Origin: Tretioscincus oriximinensis
Taxonomy: Eukaryota; Chordata; Lepidosauria; Squamata; Gymnophthalmidae
Assembly: GCA_022410635.1 (NCBI GenBank)
Contig: JAJVDF010000220.1
Location: forward strand, 378,593 to 442,592
Direction of reading: 5' to 3'
DNA length: 64,000 nucleotides
The notes beneath the pieces were generated by a model, which saw only the letters and a program-made list of their open reading frames with translations, was not told where the DNA came from and searched no databases. Below, piece after piece: positions 23,400 to 34,472 of the stretch. Position 1 is the first letter of the stretch; every line of letters starts with the position of its first letter. A program made the position numbers and the translations under genes.

Positions 23400-23805
23400 A
23401 TGAGATTCGGCTTACTCATTAAACGTGACCGGATCGGTGAATCGAGGAGGCTTGCCCTGGGGTCCGTATCACTAGCCACGGCAAAATAATCAGCCCACAG
23501 ACGACACTTCAGGGTAACTGGAGACGTAGGAGGTCCACGAGTGTATGGAAGCCTCCAGACGAGACCGGGGTCTCCACTTTTATTGACATCAGAATCAGAA
23601 GGCGTGTATCAGAATCATGACGGAATGAAAAGGGCGGAGGATACCCAACGTGGGCAAATTACGTAGNGATGACACGTTATNCCCCCTCCCAAGGGGGTGC
23701 AGCCTGNGGANNGTAACCAATCAGAGAAGAGATAGATGNGAGTGTGGTGTGCCTAATTACTGGAAACTTAGCTATCATTGAGAGCCCCTGTCAATCAAAC
23801 TTGAC
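23400..23805 (-). mobile_element. LTR-like block, probable endogenous retroelement remnant
   Basis: GC-rich, CpG-containing island in AT-rich surroundings. Read on the minus strand it has CCAAT-type promoter sequence (ATTGG near 23716 on that strand) and then AATAAA at 23584-23579 followed by a GC-rich U5-like stretch. Termini could be TGTCAAG...TCTCA, but I could not find a matching target duplication, and N bases obscure the middle. Confidence 0.35.
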
Positions 23806-24792
23806 AGGAAGATGATTCATGCCAAGGGTCCAGACTTTGATGACCTCTTGAGTGGCATGAACAATGAGGTGAGACCAAGGGTATACAGAAAAGGGGAANN
23901 AGACTAAGAGGTGGCTTCCTTGGAACAATAGNGAAGCCTAGGGCAAGTTTGCACAAGAGATTGTCCCATAGGGAGTCAAGCCTGCCTTGGCCAGAGGCAA
24001 ACAGTTGACATCCCAGTTGGTAATGGGATTTAAATGTGTCTATTGTTAGACAGTGCAAGAGTCAGGGCTACCCATCACAGGTGCCCCCAGGGAGAGGAAA
24101 GAGGGATTAAGAGAGTTCCTGAGTGTATACAGGGTTGGGGGGAAAGGTCAGCTTGACCAAGGAAATTTTGAAAATTTCTTACCCAGAGGCCTCTTCTAGA
24201 TAGCTAGTTCCAGCTATAAATGATATATTAATAATATATTTGATATCTAATAATGTCCCAGGGGGAGAATTCCAACAAAAAGGAGAAACAGAAGCAATGA
24301 GAAAAGACTGAATGGAAAATAGAAATGGAGAAACAGAAAAGAAAGAGCAAGGAATGGGAAAGAAAGAAGAAGGGGGAAGGAAGGAAATGGATAAGATAGA
24401 TAGACTCCACCTTTGATTGAATAAATAAGTGATGTGTGGATGCAGCCTAAGAGACCCTACCGTGGTCAAATTGTAGTCTCCTAAAATGTTGTCTGTCAGC
24501 TCCCACCTGAGTTCATTGAGGCTTTTGGCTTCACCCTCTGATTCTAAAAGAACAAGGCTGGAAGGAAGATTGAGTGTTTGCAATGAAAATGTATGGAGGT
24601 ACNTAGGCCGGTGAGACAGGTTTTTGCTTGGCCAGATCAGGTGTGTCACAGGACAGCTGGGATAGCAGCCCTGGCAAGAGGAATGGGGTCCTATTCCTGC
24701 CCTCTGCCCATGAAAGGCAGGTGGAAGGGCATGCCTTTACCCTACGGAAGCCCAAACCAGAGACTTCACGCATCATTAAATGCTAGATACAT

Positions 24793-24868
24793 AGAGCTAG
24801 CTAGAGCTAGCTAGCTAGCAAGCAAGCAATAGGGAGAGAGAGAGAAAAAGAGGAGAGAGAAAAACTAG
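24793..24868. repeat. Simple repeats (GCTA)n and (GA)n
   Basis: Short GCTA-type tandem followed directly by a GA/GAAA-rich run. It borders the CR1 fragment that begins near 24935. Confidence 0.8.
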
Positions 24869-24934
24869 CGCCTGTTGTATAAACAAATCAACAGGCCTTT
24901 CTGATAGTGATTTATAAAACAAATTCAATTTTGA

Positions 24935-25175
24935 GTACTGAATACCAAGGGTATAATTAGCTACTAGGTGGATCTTTTGATACTGCTTCCAGGATGGAGC
25001 AGCAGGCAGTATTCGAGAAAATACCATTTGCAGTGAGTTAAAAAAGGTGAAGATTTTGCCTTCTTCTGTTTCAAACTGCCCAGGTGTAATTGGTGGGCTA
25101 CTATGTNAGACAGAATGCTGGACTAGATGAGCTCTGGCCCTATTCAGCAGGGTTCCTCTTATGTTATTATGAGTA
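24935..25175 (+). mobile_element. CR1 LINE 3' fragment (TTATGTTC subfamily)
   Basis: Contains AATACCAAGGGTATAA, GGATGGAGCAGCAGGCAG and AGACAGAATGCTGGACTAGA in the same order as 18475-18908, ending at TCTTATGTTATTATGA. Confidence 0.8.
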
Positions 25176-25399
25176 TTATCCATGAGTTATTATAGTATTA
25201 TTCAAATATATAATGTTGGGTAAATAACAAGGAAATGCTATTCCTTTTAATTTTCTTTTCAAAGGATCTCTAGGAGTTGAAGCAATAGTTGTAGGGCCAC
25301 TAAGCCTTGAGATAGCTTTTTCCTCAATCACATTGTGAAACTTTATTTATTTATATTTATACCCTGTTCGATACGCAAGGGTCACCTAACTGCAGAGGC

Positions 25400-25625
25400 C
25401 AATATGGCTTTCTGATTAGTATGTTGGACTTTTATCTGGTGGTCTTCTGGTTTGATTCCACACTCCTATACAAAGCCAGCTTGGACTAATAACAGTTCAT
25501 TCAAGTTCTCTCAGTCCTCCTATTTCACAAGATGTCTAAAGAGAAGAACAGAAGATTACTGAAGTTGTCTTGAATCCCTCTTAGTTGAGAAAAGGGAGAA
25601 TAAAAACCAATTTTTCTTCTTTTTT
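25400..25625 (+). mobile_element. tRNA-headed SINE (Sauria-like)
   Basis: Head AATATGGCTTTCTGATTAGT...TTGGACTTTTATCTGG with a B-box-like GGTTTGATTCC. It is followed by the CACTCCTATACAAAGCCAGC body and the tail CCTCTTAGTTGAGAAAAGG plus an A/T-rich end. Moderately diverged. Confidence 0.75.
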
Positions 25626-25629
25626 TCCC

Positions 25630-28010
25630 AAGCAATGACTAGCAATGGATGCTGCTATCATTAAATAATGATCTGTCACTCTAAAATTCTCATGGTGCTC
25701 CACATTGTCATTTATCAAATACTTCAGGTACAAGAAAATTNTTTCTTATCACTTGAGGACATTATAAGTCTATTTTCAAAGAAGATGATAACCTGTATAG
25801 GTTGTTTTTTCAACCTGTGCATAAACAGAAGTAGTGTGTCATGCAATTAAGGTAGATGCTATCTCCCTTTATAAATGATTTTTGTCAGCAAATTCCATTT
25901 AGTTTCATCTCCAAAGAAACGTGCTGTCTTTAATGAATTCAAGCATTTCTTCTTTTTTTTGAAAGTCAAGCATTTCAACTACTTCTGTACAACAAATGTG
26001 GGGAAATAAGGTTAAATTATCAGAACATATGAACTTNGCATTGTTCAAAGTCTTAAAAATCTGCTTTAACATTTCCTATCAATCTTTTTACCTATGTGTC
26101 TTTCCATGAACCTATGTACACTTATCTACTTCTTTGACCAATTTATGTTGCCAAAATCTCCCTGGAATTTCATATTTCCCAAAAGCATTATTTTCCAGGC
26201 AAAAAAAGGCTCTTACAGAGCTCATAACTAAGATGTCTGGCTACTGTATAAAATAGTGATTTTCAAATTAAAGACATGAGAGTTTCTAGGAAAACAGGTG
26301 ATCTAGATAGGAAAAAAACCCTANTACCTGAAGAAACTCATGCAACTTACCTTTTTCTGTAAGAACCACTTGCTTCATTTTCTGGACTCTGACTAACCCA
26401 GCTACTTCTTGAAAACCTACTATTCCTANAGTCACATTTGGAGGAATCAAGGGAAAATCATCCCTTAAAAATTCCAGAAATCGCTTTCATAAAGAAATGA
26501 AAAACAATAATGAAAAAGGGAGCTGCTAATCAATCAGTTACAGTGAATAGCAATTTTTAAAATGTTGATTCAAGCAATTAGCAGGACCAGAGCATTCCTG
26601 TTGGTAACGGTCACTAATCCATGATTACTCTCAATTATTAAATCTATGTTAAATGTACCTTTCATGGATTGCTTTCACATAATTCGCAATCGTTTTTGCA
26701 GCATGTATGAATGCTATATTTTAGGATGGAAAGATCCAACAAAATGGGAACTAGACAAATGGCAACATTTCAAACTGATCAATTAATGATGGTCTATGTC
26801 AAAGAAAGATGCAAAGTCAAAGGAATATATACAAATGGATTGGTAACTGGGCAAAATTGTTAATCATTTGTCAACAAATGCAATGGGGGAAGGTCTCGAA
26901 TTAAAGAATTCCATAAAGATTGCCTTCTGATCACAACAAAATAATTATACTTGATCTTCTAAGGAGCCTGGGGAGGGTAAGAATAAGGGAGTAGAAGCAA
27001 TTTGAAAATGACAAATTGGAAACGATGATAACTCTGCCCTCTGGTGGGTCAGCCACCACCCAAAAAAGAAAAAAATGCCAGCACAAACTCTACCTGCAGG
27101 CCCAGGAGGAAATGTGGCATGAGAGTGGGAGGAAGGCAGGAATATTTCTTGGTCATTAACGACGAATTTTTCATTTTAACACAGATATATATTTACCCTA
27201 CCATTTATGAGCCTTTCTTCTACACACTGCAAACTTTGCCCTGTATTCCTTTTGAGTTTCGAAGGACCACCAACACAAATCCATAAAAATCTCTCTAGCC
27301 ATCAGAATTTTTTTCTGACTGAAAAATATCAGTTTTATTTACCTTAGGTTGAGATAACTGTTACACAAAATGGAAAAACAGTAGAGTTCTCAATGCTTCC
27401 TTAATCTGGTATATTACTGGCTCCAGCATGGATTTTAGCATGTGATTCCAAAACACCCTATGCCAACCCTTCTCTTCCTTACTGCACAGTACAGTTGTTT
27501 TTTAACATGTTAATTTTGTTTTTATTATTAGCCACCCTGAGATCTTCAGGTATGAGGTGGTATAAAAATGAAAATAAAATATTAGCTTATTTCCTTGTTT
27601 ACTTCTGCCCTCCATTATTGTAAGCTACTTTGAGCACCAATGAAAAAGCACTCAAATAAATAAAATATTCAGGATACAATAGAATNTACTGATACTGTCA
27701 AAGGCAAATAAAAAGGCATAACATTATATTCTATAATGCCAAATTCTATGATTTTATAGAATTCTATATTCTACAAAAAGTAGTGTTTGCATGTGTCAGA
27801 TCTCACACAAATCAACTCACTTCAAGCTTTATCNTATTTTTAAAAACAAGNATTTTATTCCACTTAGGCAATAAAAATAAGTTTATCCTTAACATTTCCA
27901 CAAAAAATTCATTCAGTTGTTTCTTTTATTCAATATTCAATATAATCAACTAGTGGTGCAGCAGGAGATTTAAAGATGAAACTTTCCCAACTGTCTAAAA
28001 GAACTCAAAC
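25630..28010. other. AT-rich interval with one exon-like block
   Basis: Apart from the candidate exon at 26483-26351, I see only short LINE/SINE tails (27525-27665, CACCCTGAGATCTTCAGG ... AATAAAAT). No gene can be named. Confidence 0.4.
26351..26483 (-). other. Candidate coding exon of unidentified minus-strand gene
   Basis: 133 bp between a ctttatgaaag acceptor and a GTAAGT donor, phase 0 in and 1 out. It is open only in the frame reading RFLEFLRDDFPLIPPNVT..., then VGFQEVAGLVRVQKMKQVVL. It joins in phase with the block at 28228-28177. I do not recognise the protein. A chance open frame of this length is quite possible. Confidence 0.35.
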
Positions 28011-28014
28011 TTTA

Positions 28015-28095
28015 ATTTGGTTATGCAAAGGATTTAGGTGTAATCCTGCTCAGCATAGGAGCAGGATTACACCTAAATCCTTTGCGTAACCAAAT
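28015..28095. repeat. Near-perfect 36-bp inverted repeat (hairpin)
   Basis: Arms 28015-28050 and 28060-28095 match with one mismatch around a 9-base loop (CAGCATAGG). Core arm sequence AAGGATTTAGGTGTAATCCT. No obvious target duplication. It could be a miniature foldback element or an inverted-duplication artefact. Confidence 0.9.
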
Positions 28096-28176
28096 CACAA
28101 AGCCACATGTGAATTGCAGGGAATACCAACATAATCTCGTGACCAAGTGAACAGAGGGTGGCTTTAGGAAACNTAC

Positions 28177-28228
28177 CCTGTTCTGGATAATCACCTTGTG
28201 CCAGATTGTTGTAGAGCCAACACAGAGA
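28177..28228 (-). other. Candidate short exon of unidentified minus-strand gene
   Basis: 52 bp between tttatctcacag and a GTANGT donor (one base unknown). In the frame ending in phase 0 it reads LCVGSTTIWHKVIIQNR, which would continue into RFLEFLRDD of the block at 26483. Length is too small to be convincing alone. Confidence 0.28.
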
Positions 28229-28429
28229 CTGTGAGATAAAAATGAAAGAATAGGTCAAACTAGGTGGGCAAGTGACCATTCTGTTCATGACAATATGAAC
28301 ATTATTTCTCACAAGATAGCCAAGCCTATGGTTAGCTCTAGAAAACAGTTATCTGAAATGTCTTTCATTTTTCATGAAACACTGAAATACAAAATGCAGA
28401 GAGAAGAACAGAAGGGTCATAATTATATA

Positions 28430-29790
28430 CATTTATTTATAAATCTGTCATCAACGTTCATAGGTTCCTGCCAACAATTTAACTCCAGCTGTCAAATCCC
28501 GTTTCTGTACTTCCTATTTTAGGGTTTTCAGTGGTGCTTCTGCCTGCTTTTCTACCCCGTTATTTCACAATAACAAGTGCTTATTATAAAAAATTTGATG
28601 CCTGTAAGCTTTAAGAACCAGGAATTAGAATGTTTCAAGTGGGGTACCTCAAGGGTCTGTCCTAGGCCCAGTGCTATTTAACATATTTATAAATGATCTA
28701 GATGAAGGAATTGAAGGAAAACTTATCAAATTTGCTGATGACACAAAAATAGGCGGTGTTGCTAATACTAAACAAGATAGAGATAGGATTCAAAAAGATC
28801 TAGACAAACTTGAACAATGGGCTGAAACTAACNGAATGGTATTTAACAGAGAGAAATGCAAGATCCAACATCTGGGCAAAAATAATGAAAACAGCACGTA
28901 TAGAATGGGAGGAATATGTCTGAACAGCAGCACAGGTGAGAAGGACCTGGGTGTTTTGGTAGATCACATATTAAACATGAGTCAACAGTGTGAAGCAGCT
29001 GCGAAAAAGGCAAACACAATCCTGGGATGTATCAAGAGAGGCATAGAATCTCGCTCACGTGAAGTAATTATTCCTCTCTACAGGACTTTGGTACGACCAC
29101 ACTTGGAATCCTGTGTTCAGTCCTGGGGGGCCCAATTTAAAAAGGACATTGATAAACTAGAGCAAGTACAAAAGAGAGTTACAAGGATGGTGAGTGGTCT
29201 GGAAACCATGTCCTATGAGGAACGGTTAAAGGATCTGGGGATGTTTAGTCTGCAAAAGAGAAGACTGAGTGGAGACCTGATAGCTGTCTACAAATATCTG
29301 AAGGGCTGTCACAGAGCAGAGGGATCAGCCTTGTTCTCATGGGCACATGGAAGGACTAGAAACAATGGAATGAAACTGCAAGGGAGGAGATTTAGATTAG
29401 ATATCAGAAAAANCTTTCTAACAGTCAGGGTGATAAACCAGTGGAACCGTTTGCCACAGGGGGTGGTGAGTTCGCCTTGTCTGGAAGTCTTCAAACAGAG
29501 ACTGGACAGTCATCTGTCTGGGATGGTTTAATGAATCCTGCATCGAGCAGGGGGTTGGACCCCATGACCCTGGAGGTCCCTTCCGACTCTATGATTCTAT
29601 GATTCTAGAAGCAGCCCAAATGTGAAAAAAGTGAAACAGCTATTGTAGTGCTNCTGGCAGGGCCTGCTAGGAAATGTAGTCTGAGCATCGGGCAGGCTCT
29701 TCTGCCTAGCTTGCGTGGGGTACTGCCTTGCAGACCACAGCTCCCAGCCTGTACTGCAGCTAACCCTGGGAGCGAGGAAACCTCTTTAGC
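28430..29790. repeat. Unclassified interspersed repeat, copy 2, split by a CR1
   Basis: 28430-28636 matches the left half and 29613-29790 the right half of the repeat at 20780-21180 (TTCTGCCTGCTTTTCTACCC; CTGGCAGGGCCTGCTAGGAA; CACAGCTCCCAGCCTGTACT). The CR1 at 28637-29612 sits between them. Confidence 0.7.
28637..29612 (+). mobile_element. CR1 LINE, best-preserved copy (RT C-terminus to 3' end)
   Basis: 5'-truncated CR1 with an unbroken 286-codon frame (28671-29531) covering the later RT domain and C-terminal region. The catalytic FADD motif is at residues 21-24 ([12 protein letters not shown]), with LGVLVDHILNMSQQCE and the SWGAQFKKDIDKLEQVQKR block downstream. It ends in GACTCTATGATTCTATGATT, the diagnostic terminal repeats. 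Lacking the N-terminal RT and endonuclease, it cannot move itself. It serves as the reference for the broken copies at 5145-7665 and 51985-52235. Confidence 0.95.
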
Positions 29791-29910
29791 CAATCTGTGC
29801 CCTGCCCTGCCCCGCCCACAGGAAACATTTTTGCCGTTTATAGGAAGGAGGGAAGAAGGAAGGATAGGAAGGAAGGAATATAAGAAGAAAGAAATAACTA
29901 AACATCAAAG

Positions 29911-30190
29911 AAGGAGCTAGCAACACTTTGAGACTAACTTGAGAAAAGTGGTTGGCATAAGCTTTCGTAGACAGGTCTACTTCTTCAGATGCTGAGGGAC
30001 TAATGTCAGGGTCAGGCATTTATAGGAAAATGTGTATGGCCTGACCCTGACATGAGTCCCTCAGCATCTGAAGAAGTAGACCTGTCTACGAAAGCTTATG
30101 CCAACCACTTTTCTCAAGTTAGCCTCAAAGTGCTGCTAGCTCCTTTGCTGGACTTTCTGCTAGACTAACACGGCTATTTCTCTGAAATTG
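29911..30190. mobile_element. Foldback element, arms about 100 bp
   Basis: Left arm from AAGGAGCTAGCAACACTTTG (29911) through GCATAAGCTTTCGTAGACAG to TGTCAGGGTCAGGCA (about 30020). Right arm is its near-perfect complement from TGGCCTGACCCTGACA to CAAAGTGCTGCTAGCTCCTT (about 30143). Outside the right arm lies AGACTAACACGGCTATTTCT, the outer end also seen at 59410. The size and palindrome suggest a MITE. Confidence 0.88.
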
Positions 30191-30999
30191 ACTATCAAAG
30201 GAGGAGGAAGGAGTGAAAGTACAATAAGGAAGAAAGAAAGAACTACACAAAGAAATTAGGGTAAGGGTTACAATTAAGATTGGGTGAATACAAAAAGAGA
30301 AAGACAGAGAAATAAAAACACACACAGGGAGAGGAAGATAGGGAATGATAAAGGGTAAAAAGAAGCGGGCAAGCAAAGGTGAAACCCACAAAAACCATGG
30401 CAGCCTCCAGAGACCAAAGTCCTGGGTTGGAAACTGGTTAAAAGAAAGTAAACAGAGGAAAGTAATAAATGGACAGTTCTCTGGGTGGAAAGATGTGGGA
30501 AGTAGAATGGAATGGATGANAAATGGAAGAAAAAATAAAGAAGGAAAAGAAATCAAAGAAGGAACGAAACAAAGAAGCTGCAAGTGAAAGGGGGAGGGGA
30601 CATGGGCGTGAGTGAGTGGCTGGAGGCCAAGATGAGAACAAGGTGGAGGAGGGGCTAGAGCCTTAANGCAAAAGGCTAATTCCACTAGTACATTATAACT
30701 CTGGCATGTTCAGCCAAGTGGTAGGATCAATCTGTCAATCATAAAGTGAGAAAACGCAAAGGTCCATAATTTTTAACCTCTGTGTTGATCTCTCCTGTTT
30801 TAAAGGTGGAGCACCAATCTTCCNATAGCAGGCAAGAAATTACATTACATTGCTTAATTAAAGCATTTTAATTTTCCTTGTGAGTAACCTCCTTCCTTTA
30901 TCTCCCTATTCATAGGGCTAGTGTGACCCTGTTAAGAATAAATTTAGCCAGACTTTGAATGCGGTTTGCTATATTCCCATTTATAACAAGGACAGAATG

Positions 31000-33300
31000 A
31001 GTGAATCTCTTTTGAGTTTTATTTTCCTATCTTCTGTTTCTAATTGATTTATTTATTTAAAAAAACCTTTCATATGGAATACTTTTAGTATATTTTTCAT
31101 GTGTTAATGTATGTGATCAAGTTCTCGTCCCCACTGTTTCCAACCTTCTGCCTCACATTGAGGCAGAAACCCATATAAATTAGAAATACTATGCAAGCAT
31201 GAGGACAAGGACCATTTTCGTGACAATTTTAAGGCAACACNTGGCACAAGATTGGCATCACCGTTTGAAGCATTGATATGGCAGCNTATGAGACTTAGAA
31301 TCTTCTGAGTTGACAACTTTTCAGAAAAGGGCAATAATTGGAGACCTAGTGAGACTCACTTTTCAGGATATCTAGAATCCCCTAATATAGCAATTCTTTC
31401 AAGGAGGAATCCACTTGATTTACCTGCTCTAAAAATTAGGAAAAGGTTATAGTTTTATAGGCAGTTAGTCCTAATTTGCCAGTGGTAACAGAAATAAAGA
31501 TTTTATGCCATTTTAATCCCTGGAGTTGTAAATGTTTGTTGTTTAATTTGAGTTGTATTTAGGTGTCTGTTANGAGGTGTAATTGGAAACATGTCAGAAT
31601 TTACTGTTAATTATTAAAATTAAAACAAAAGGATTAGGATGAAACAGAATCCACCCNTAAATATTTCCGAGTGCCATGCCAATACAACAGCTGCAGAAAC
31701 CCACATCAGTTAGCAACTCATGGAATAGTGAATTAACTTGCACAAAACCACAGTTATCAGTGTTATTAACAGCTGTCCAGAAAAAGAAGCCTGCTAGAGT
31801 AACAAAAAAATCCAAATCAGCTGATCAAACATAAGTTTTCTGCAGCTTGTGAGTGGAGAGTTATGGTTCAAAAGCATAGGCTTCAGCAGAAATTCTAAGC
31901 AAAAAGTCCAGTATATAGCAAGAATCAACACATCAGCCAGCAATGAAACTCTACAAAGCCCATTCTGGCATGCTATTTAATTACTTTTCATGTTGGATTT
32001 TCAGACTAAAAATGACATTCTGGATTTTCCTCTGTAAAACAGCCTAAAAATGTATTAGTGTAANCAGATGATTTCAGGTTTGAATCCACTGTGATGCCCT
32101 AGTTGATGCCCATTTTGCAATATGGAGACAGGGGCAAGGAGTGAAATGGAGGAAGGGTCTAACTTGAATCTCTCCATACATTGTAAGATGGAAACTGGAA
32201 TCACTATGTTGGTTGGACTCCTGACCCTGGCCGTGTCTCCAAAATGGTGAGAGACTGGGTAGCAAGAGATGAAAAGAGAGAGTTCTCTTTGTTGTTTTGA
32301 TGGACTTGTGAAAAAGAAAAAAGAAAATTGAAGTCTGCTATTCATGAAATTAGGTCAGGAATTTGTAAAACAATACTTCCATGGAAACCAGACTTTTACC
32401 TTTTAGGTCTAGAGAATCATATAAAAACAATGTTGATATATTATATCTGATATATGGTAACTGCCAGCAGAATTGTGATGTTGCAATATAAGGTAACTAC
32501 CCACAAAATTGAGGGAAGAAAGAATCTCAACCACCCGAATGAATTCTTAAGTTACTGGAATTGAGATATTTGATAAACTTGTTGTAAACTAGAAAGCCTT
32601 TAGTAATTTTCTATGAGAAGTGGATAGTAGGCTTGTAACTGAAAAGTTTTGAAAATGAAAGAATTGGCTGCAGATGTGGTGAAAAAGGCATACATAACAA
32701 TGAAGACATGTATACTTAAGAGGAAAAATGGAGTCGAGATGGGAAGTCACTAACATATTGTATGAAAATATTTTGTTGTGAAACTTAAAATCTTTATATT
32801 TTTAATAGAAAAAAACTGAACTGCAAAGTGATCAAAAGAGAAGGTCCCAAATGTGTGGCTTGAAACTTCTCAGCTTCACTCTAACCCCATGCAGTCACTT
32901 TCTTCATACTATTTTAGTCATTTTTATAATTATTTTGTCGCACCGTGAATCCCTTTAGGTATAGGACAAAATATAAATAAATCTAAATGAGTAATCCCTT
33001 TGCCTTTTCATGAGGTGGTGTTTTGGAAATGGAATCGAGTTTGGTTCCAGGTCAGAAGTTTGTGGTGTGAAATACAAGGTGACTGGGGTCTTGCTGAAGC
33101 AAAAAAAGGCCCCTGGAATCCTCTGCTATTGCTTCTTTTCCTCACTGACAGCTTCCCCAAGCATTTTTTTATATGGAAGTTTTGTTTAGATTTGAACAAA
33201 CACGTGTTTAGAAACTGACTGAAGGGCAGAGTACGGCAGGCCAAAGGCTTTGACCAGAATCATCTCTACAAGTTTGTTTTGGTGCTTTGAGAAAAGAAAA
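31000..33300. other. No gene recognised
   Basis: AT-rich DNA. Minus-strand open frames at 31334-31104 and 31815-31594 lack convincing splice context. A LINE/SINE-type tail (CCCTTTAGGTATAGGACAAA) lies near 32950-32990. Confidence 0.45.
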
Positions 33301-33312
33301 AGTATGAGTTAC

Positions 33313-34363
33313 TGTGGCGACCTCTACTTGAGGGCCCCACNATTAGATGACCCTCACAGTCAGGGGTGCCTGACAATATCCACCCTGTTGCCCAAGCCAG
33401 CACCCACGACTGCTTGGAGCAACAGTACTATCCTCCGGCCTACACAAGGCCTCAGAGTTTACCTCACGGTTGGGGCTTTATTCACAGGCCCCACCAGTAG
33501 CGTGCTTATATTTTGTTGTTACAGAAATAAAAGAAAGAAAGATGTTTGAACTGCAACAAATAACAAGTTTATTATTTAGAAGAAGAAGAACTGGGTTCTT
33601 NTACCCCGCTTTTCTCACCTTTCAAAGGGACTCAAAGCGGCTTACAAGGATATATTTTGCCCAAAGGCTGACATTCTATCTTCCCCACCAGACTATGGTG
33701 GTTCCCATGTATCTACTTGCAGTCAGTTGCAATTTCTTGCAGTTCCTGCTTTCGAATAGCTGGGTTGGCTAGAGCTACAGGCTAGTGGAAGGTGCTCANC
33801 CCTCCCCACGTCCAACGCAGGGCTTCGAAACCCGATCTCCCAGGAGAGAGACGAATTCCTAAGCAACTGAGCTATCTGTGCCTTTACAAACAAGGAATAG
33901 AAGAAAGATTAGAATAATAAAGCGTCGGCTTTTATCAAACAAGCCTGACTCAAGCACACACGCACCAAGCTAGTGCAACATTAGTTTCCAGATACTTAAA
34001 GAGACAGGCCCTGTGTCACTTTACTTGTTCCAGCCCCAAGTCAAGCCTCAGCTTTGACTCCTTCAGGCTACCATANACTTCCACCCCCTCCCTCTGAGGC
34101 AGATCAGAAGCGGACCCCTCTGTCCACTTGCTACACCACAAGTCTCTCTGACAGAAAAGGCCTCCAGCCCTGGTCAGCTTCCCTTTTATATGCTGACCCG
34201 CCGGCTATTCGAGGCCCCATTGGCTGGCTCCTCCAGCCACACCCCCTCCCAAACAGGGAACCAGGAAGCCACGCCCCTGCCCAGGCCTGCTCTTCCCCCC
34301 TCCCTCTGGNATATCTGGTAATTTATTAAAGAAACACAAACCTCTAAAATGGAGGATGCCACA
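33313..34363 (-). mobile_element. Solo LTR with 5-bp target duplication
   Basis: Termini TGTGGC...GCCACA are complementary. The flanks are GTTAC on both sides (33308-33312 and 34364-34368). Read on the minus strand, U3 has CCAAT (34223-34219) about 30 bp before a TATA box (CATATAAAAGGG, 34194-34183). A polyadenylation signal AATAAA (33482-33477) precedes a U5-like end. No internal coding region or second LTR follows, so it looks like a solo LTR of an ERV or Gypsy-type element. A SINE inserted later at about 33572-33890. Confidence 0.88.
33572..33890 (-). mobile_element. tRNA-headed SINE nested in the LTR
   Basis: Reverse-complement begins GGCACAGATAGCTCAGTTGC and has a T-arm-like GGGTTTCGAAGCCC. 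The body contains GGTGGGGAAGATAGAATGTC and the tail AAGCCGCTTTGAGTCCCTTT ... GAAAAGCGGGG, then a (GAA)-rich end. Same body as 38855-39135 and 39845-40135. Confidence 0.85.
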
Positions 34364-34388
34364 GTTACCAACACCCCTGTCTTGTAAT

Positions 34389-34472
34389 ATATACTGCTCA
34401 AAACAATTAAGGGAACACTTTAACATACACTGTTATGTTACAGTGTTCCTTTAATTGTTTTGAGCAGCATAT
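34389..34472. mobile_element. Miniature Tc1/mariner-type palindrome
   Basis: Arms ACTGCTCAAAACAATTAAGG... and its complement ...CCTTTAATTGTTTTGAGCAG flank a loop of about 5 bases, with TA on both sides. The GCTCAAAA..AATTAA..GGGAACACT terminus is that of a widespread vertebrate Tc1-like element. Nearly the whole interior, including the transposase, is gone. Confidence 0.82.

Noticed and set aside
24179..24649. 156-codon minus-strand open frame
   Set aside because: Phe/Ser/Pro-rich low-complexity translation of a GA-rich tract; no splice or family support.
29930..30130. Direct-looking repeat suggesting a CRISPR-like array
   Set aside because: It is a single inverted repeat pair in vertebrate DNA, not spaced direct repeats.
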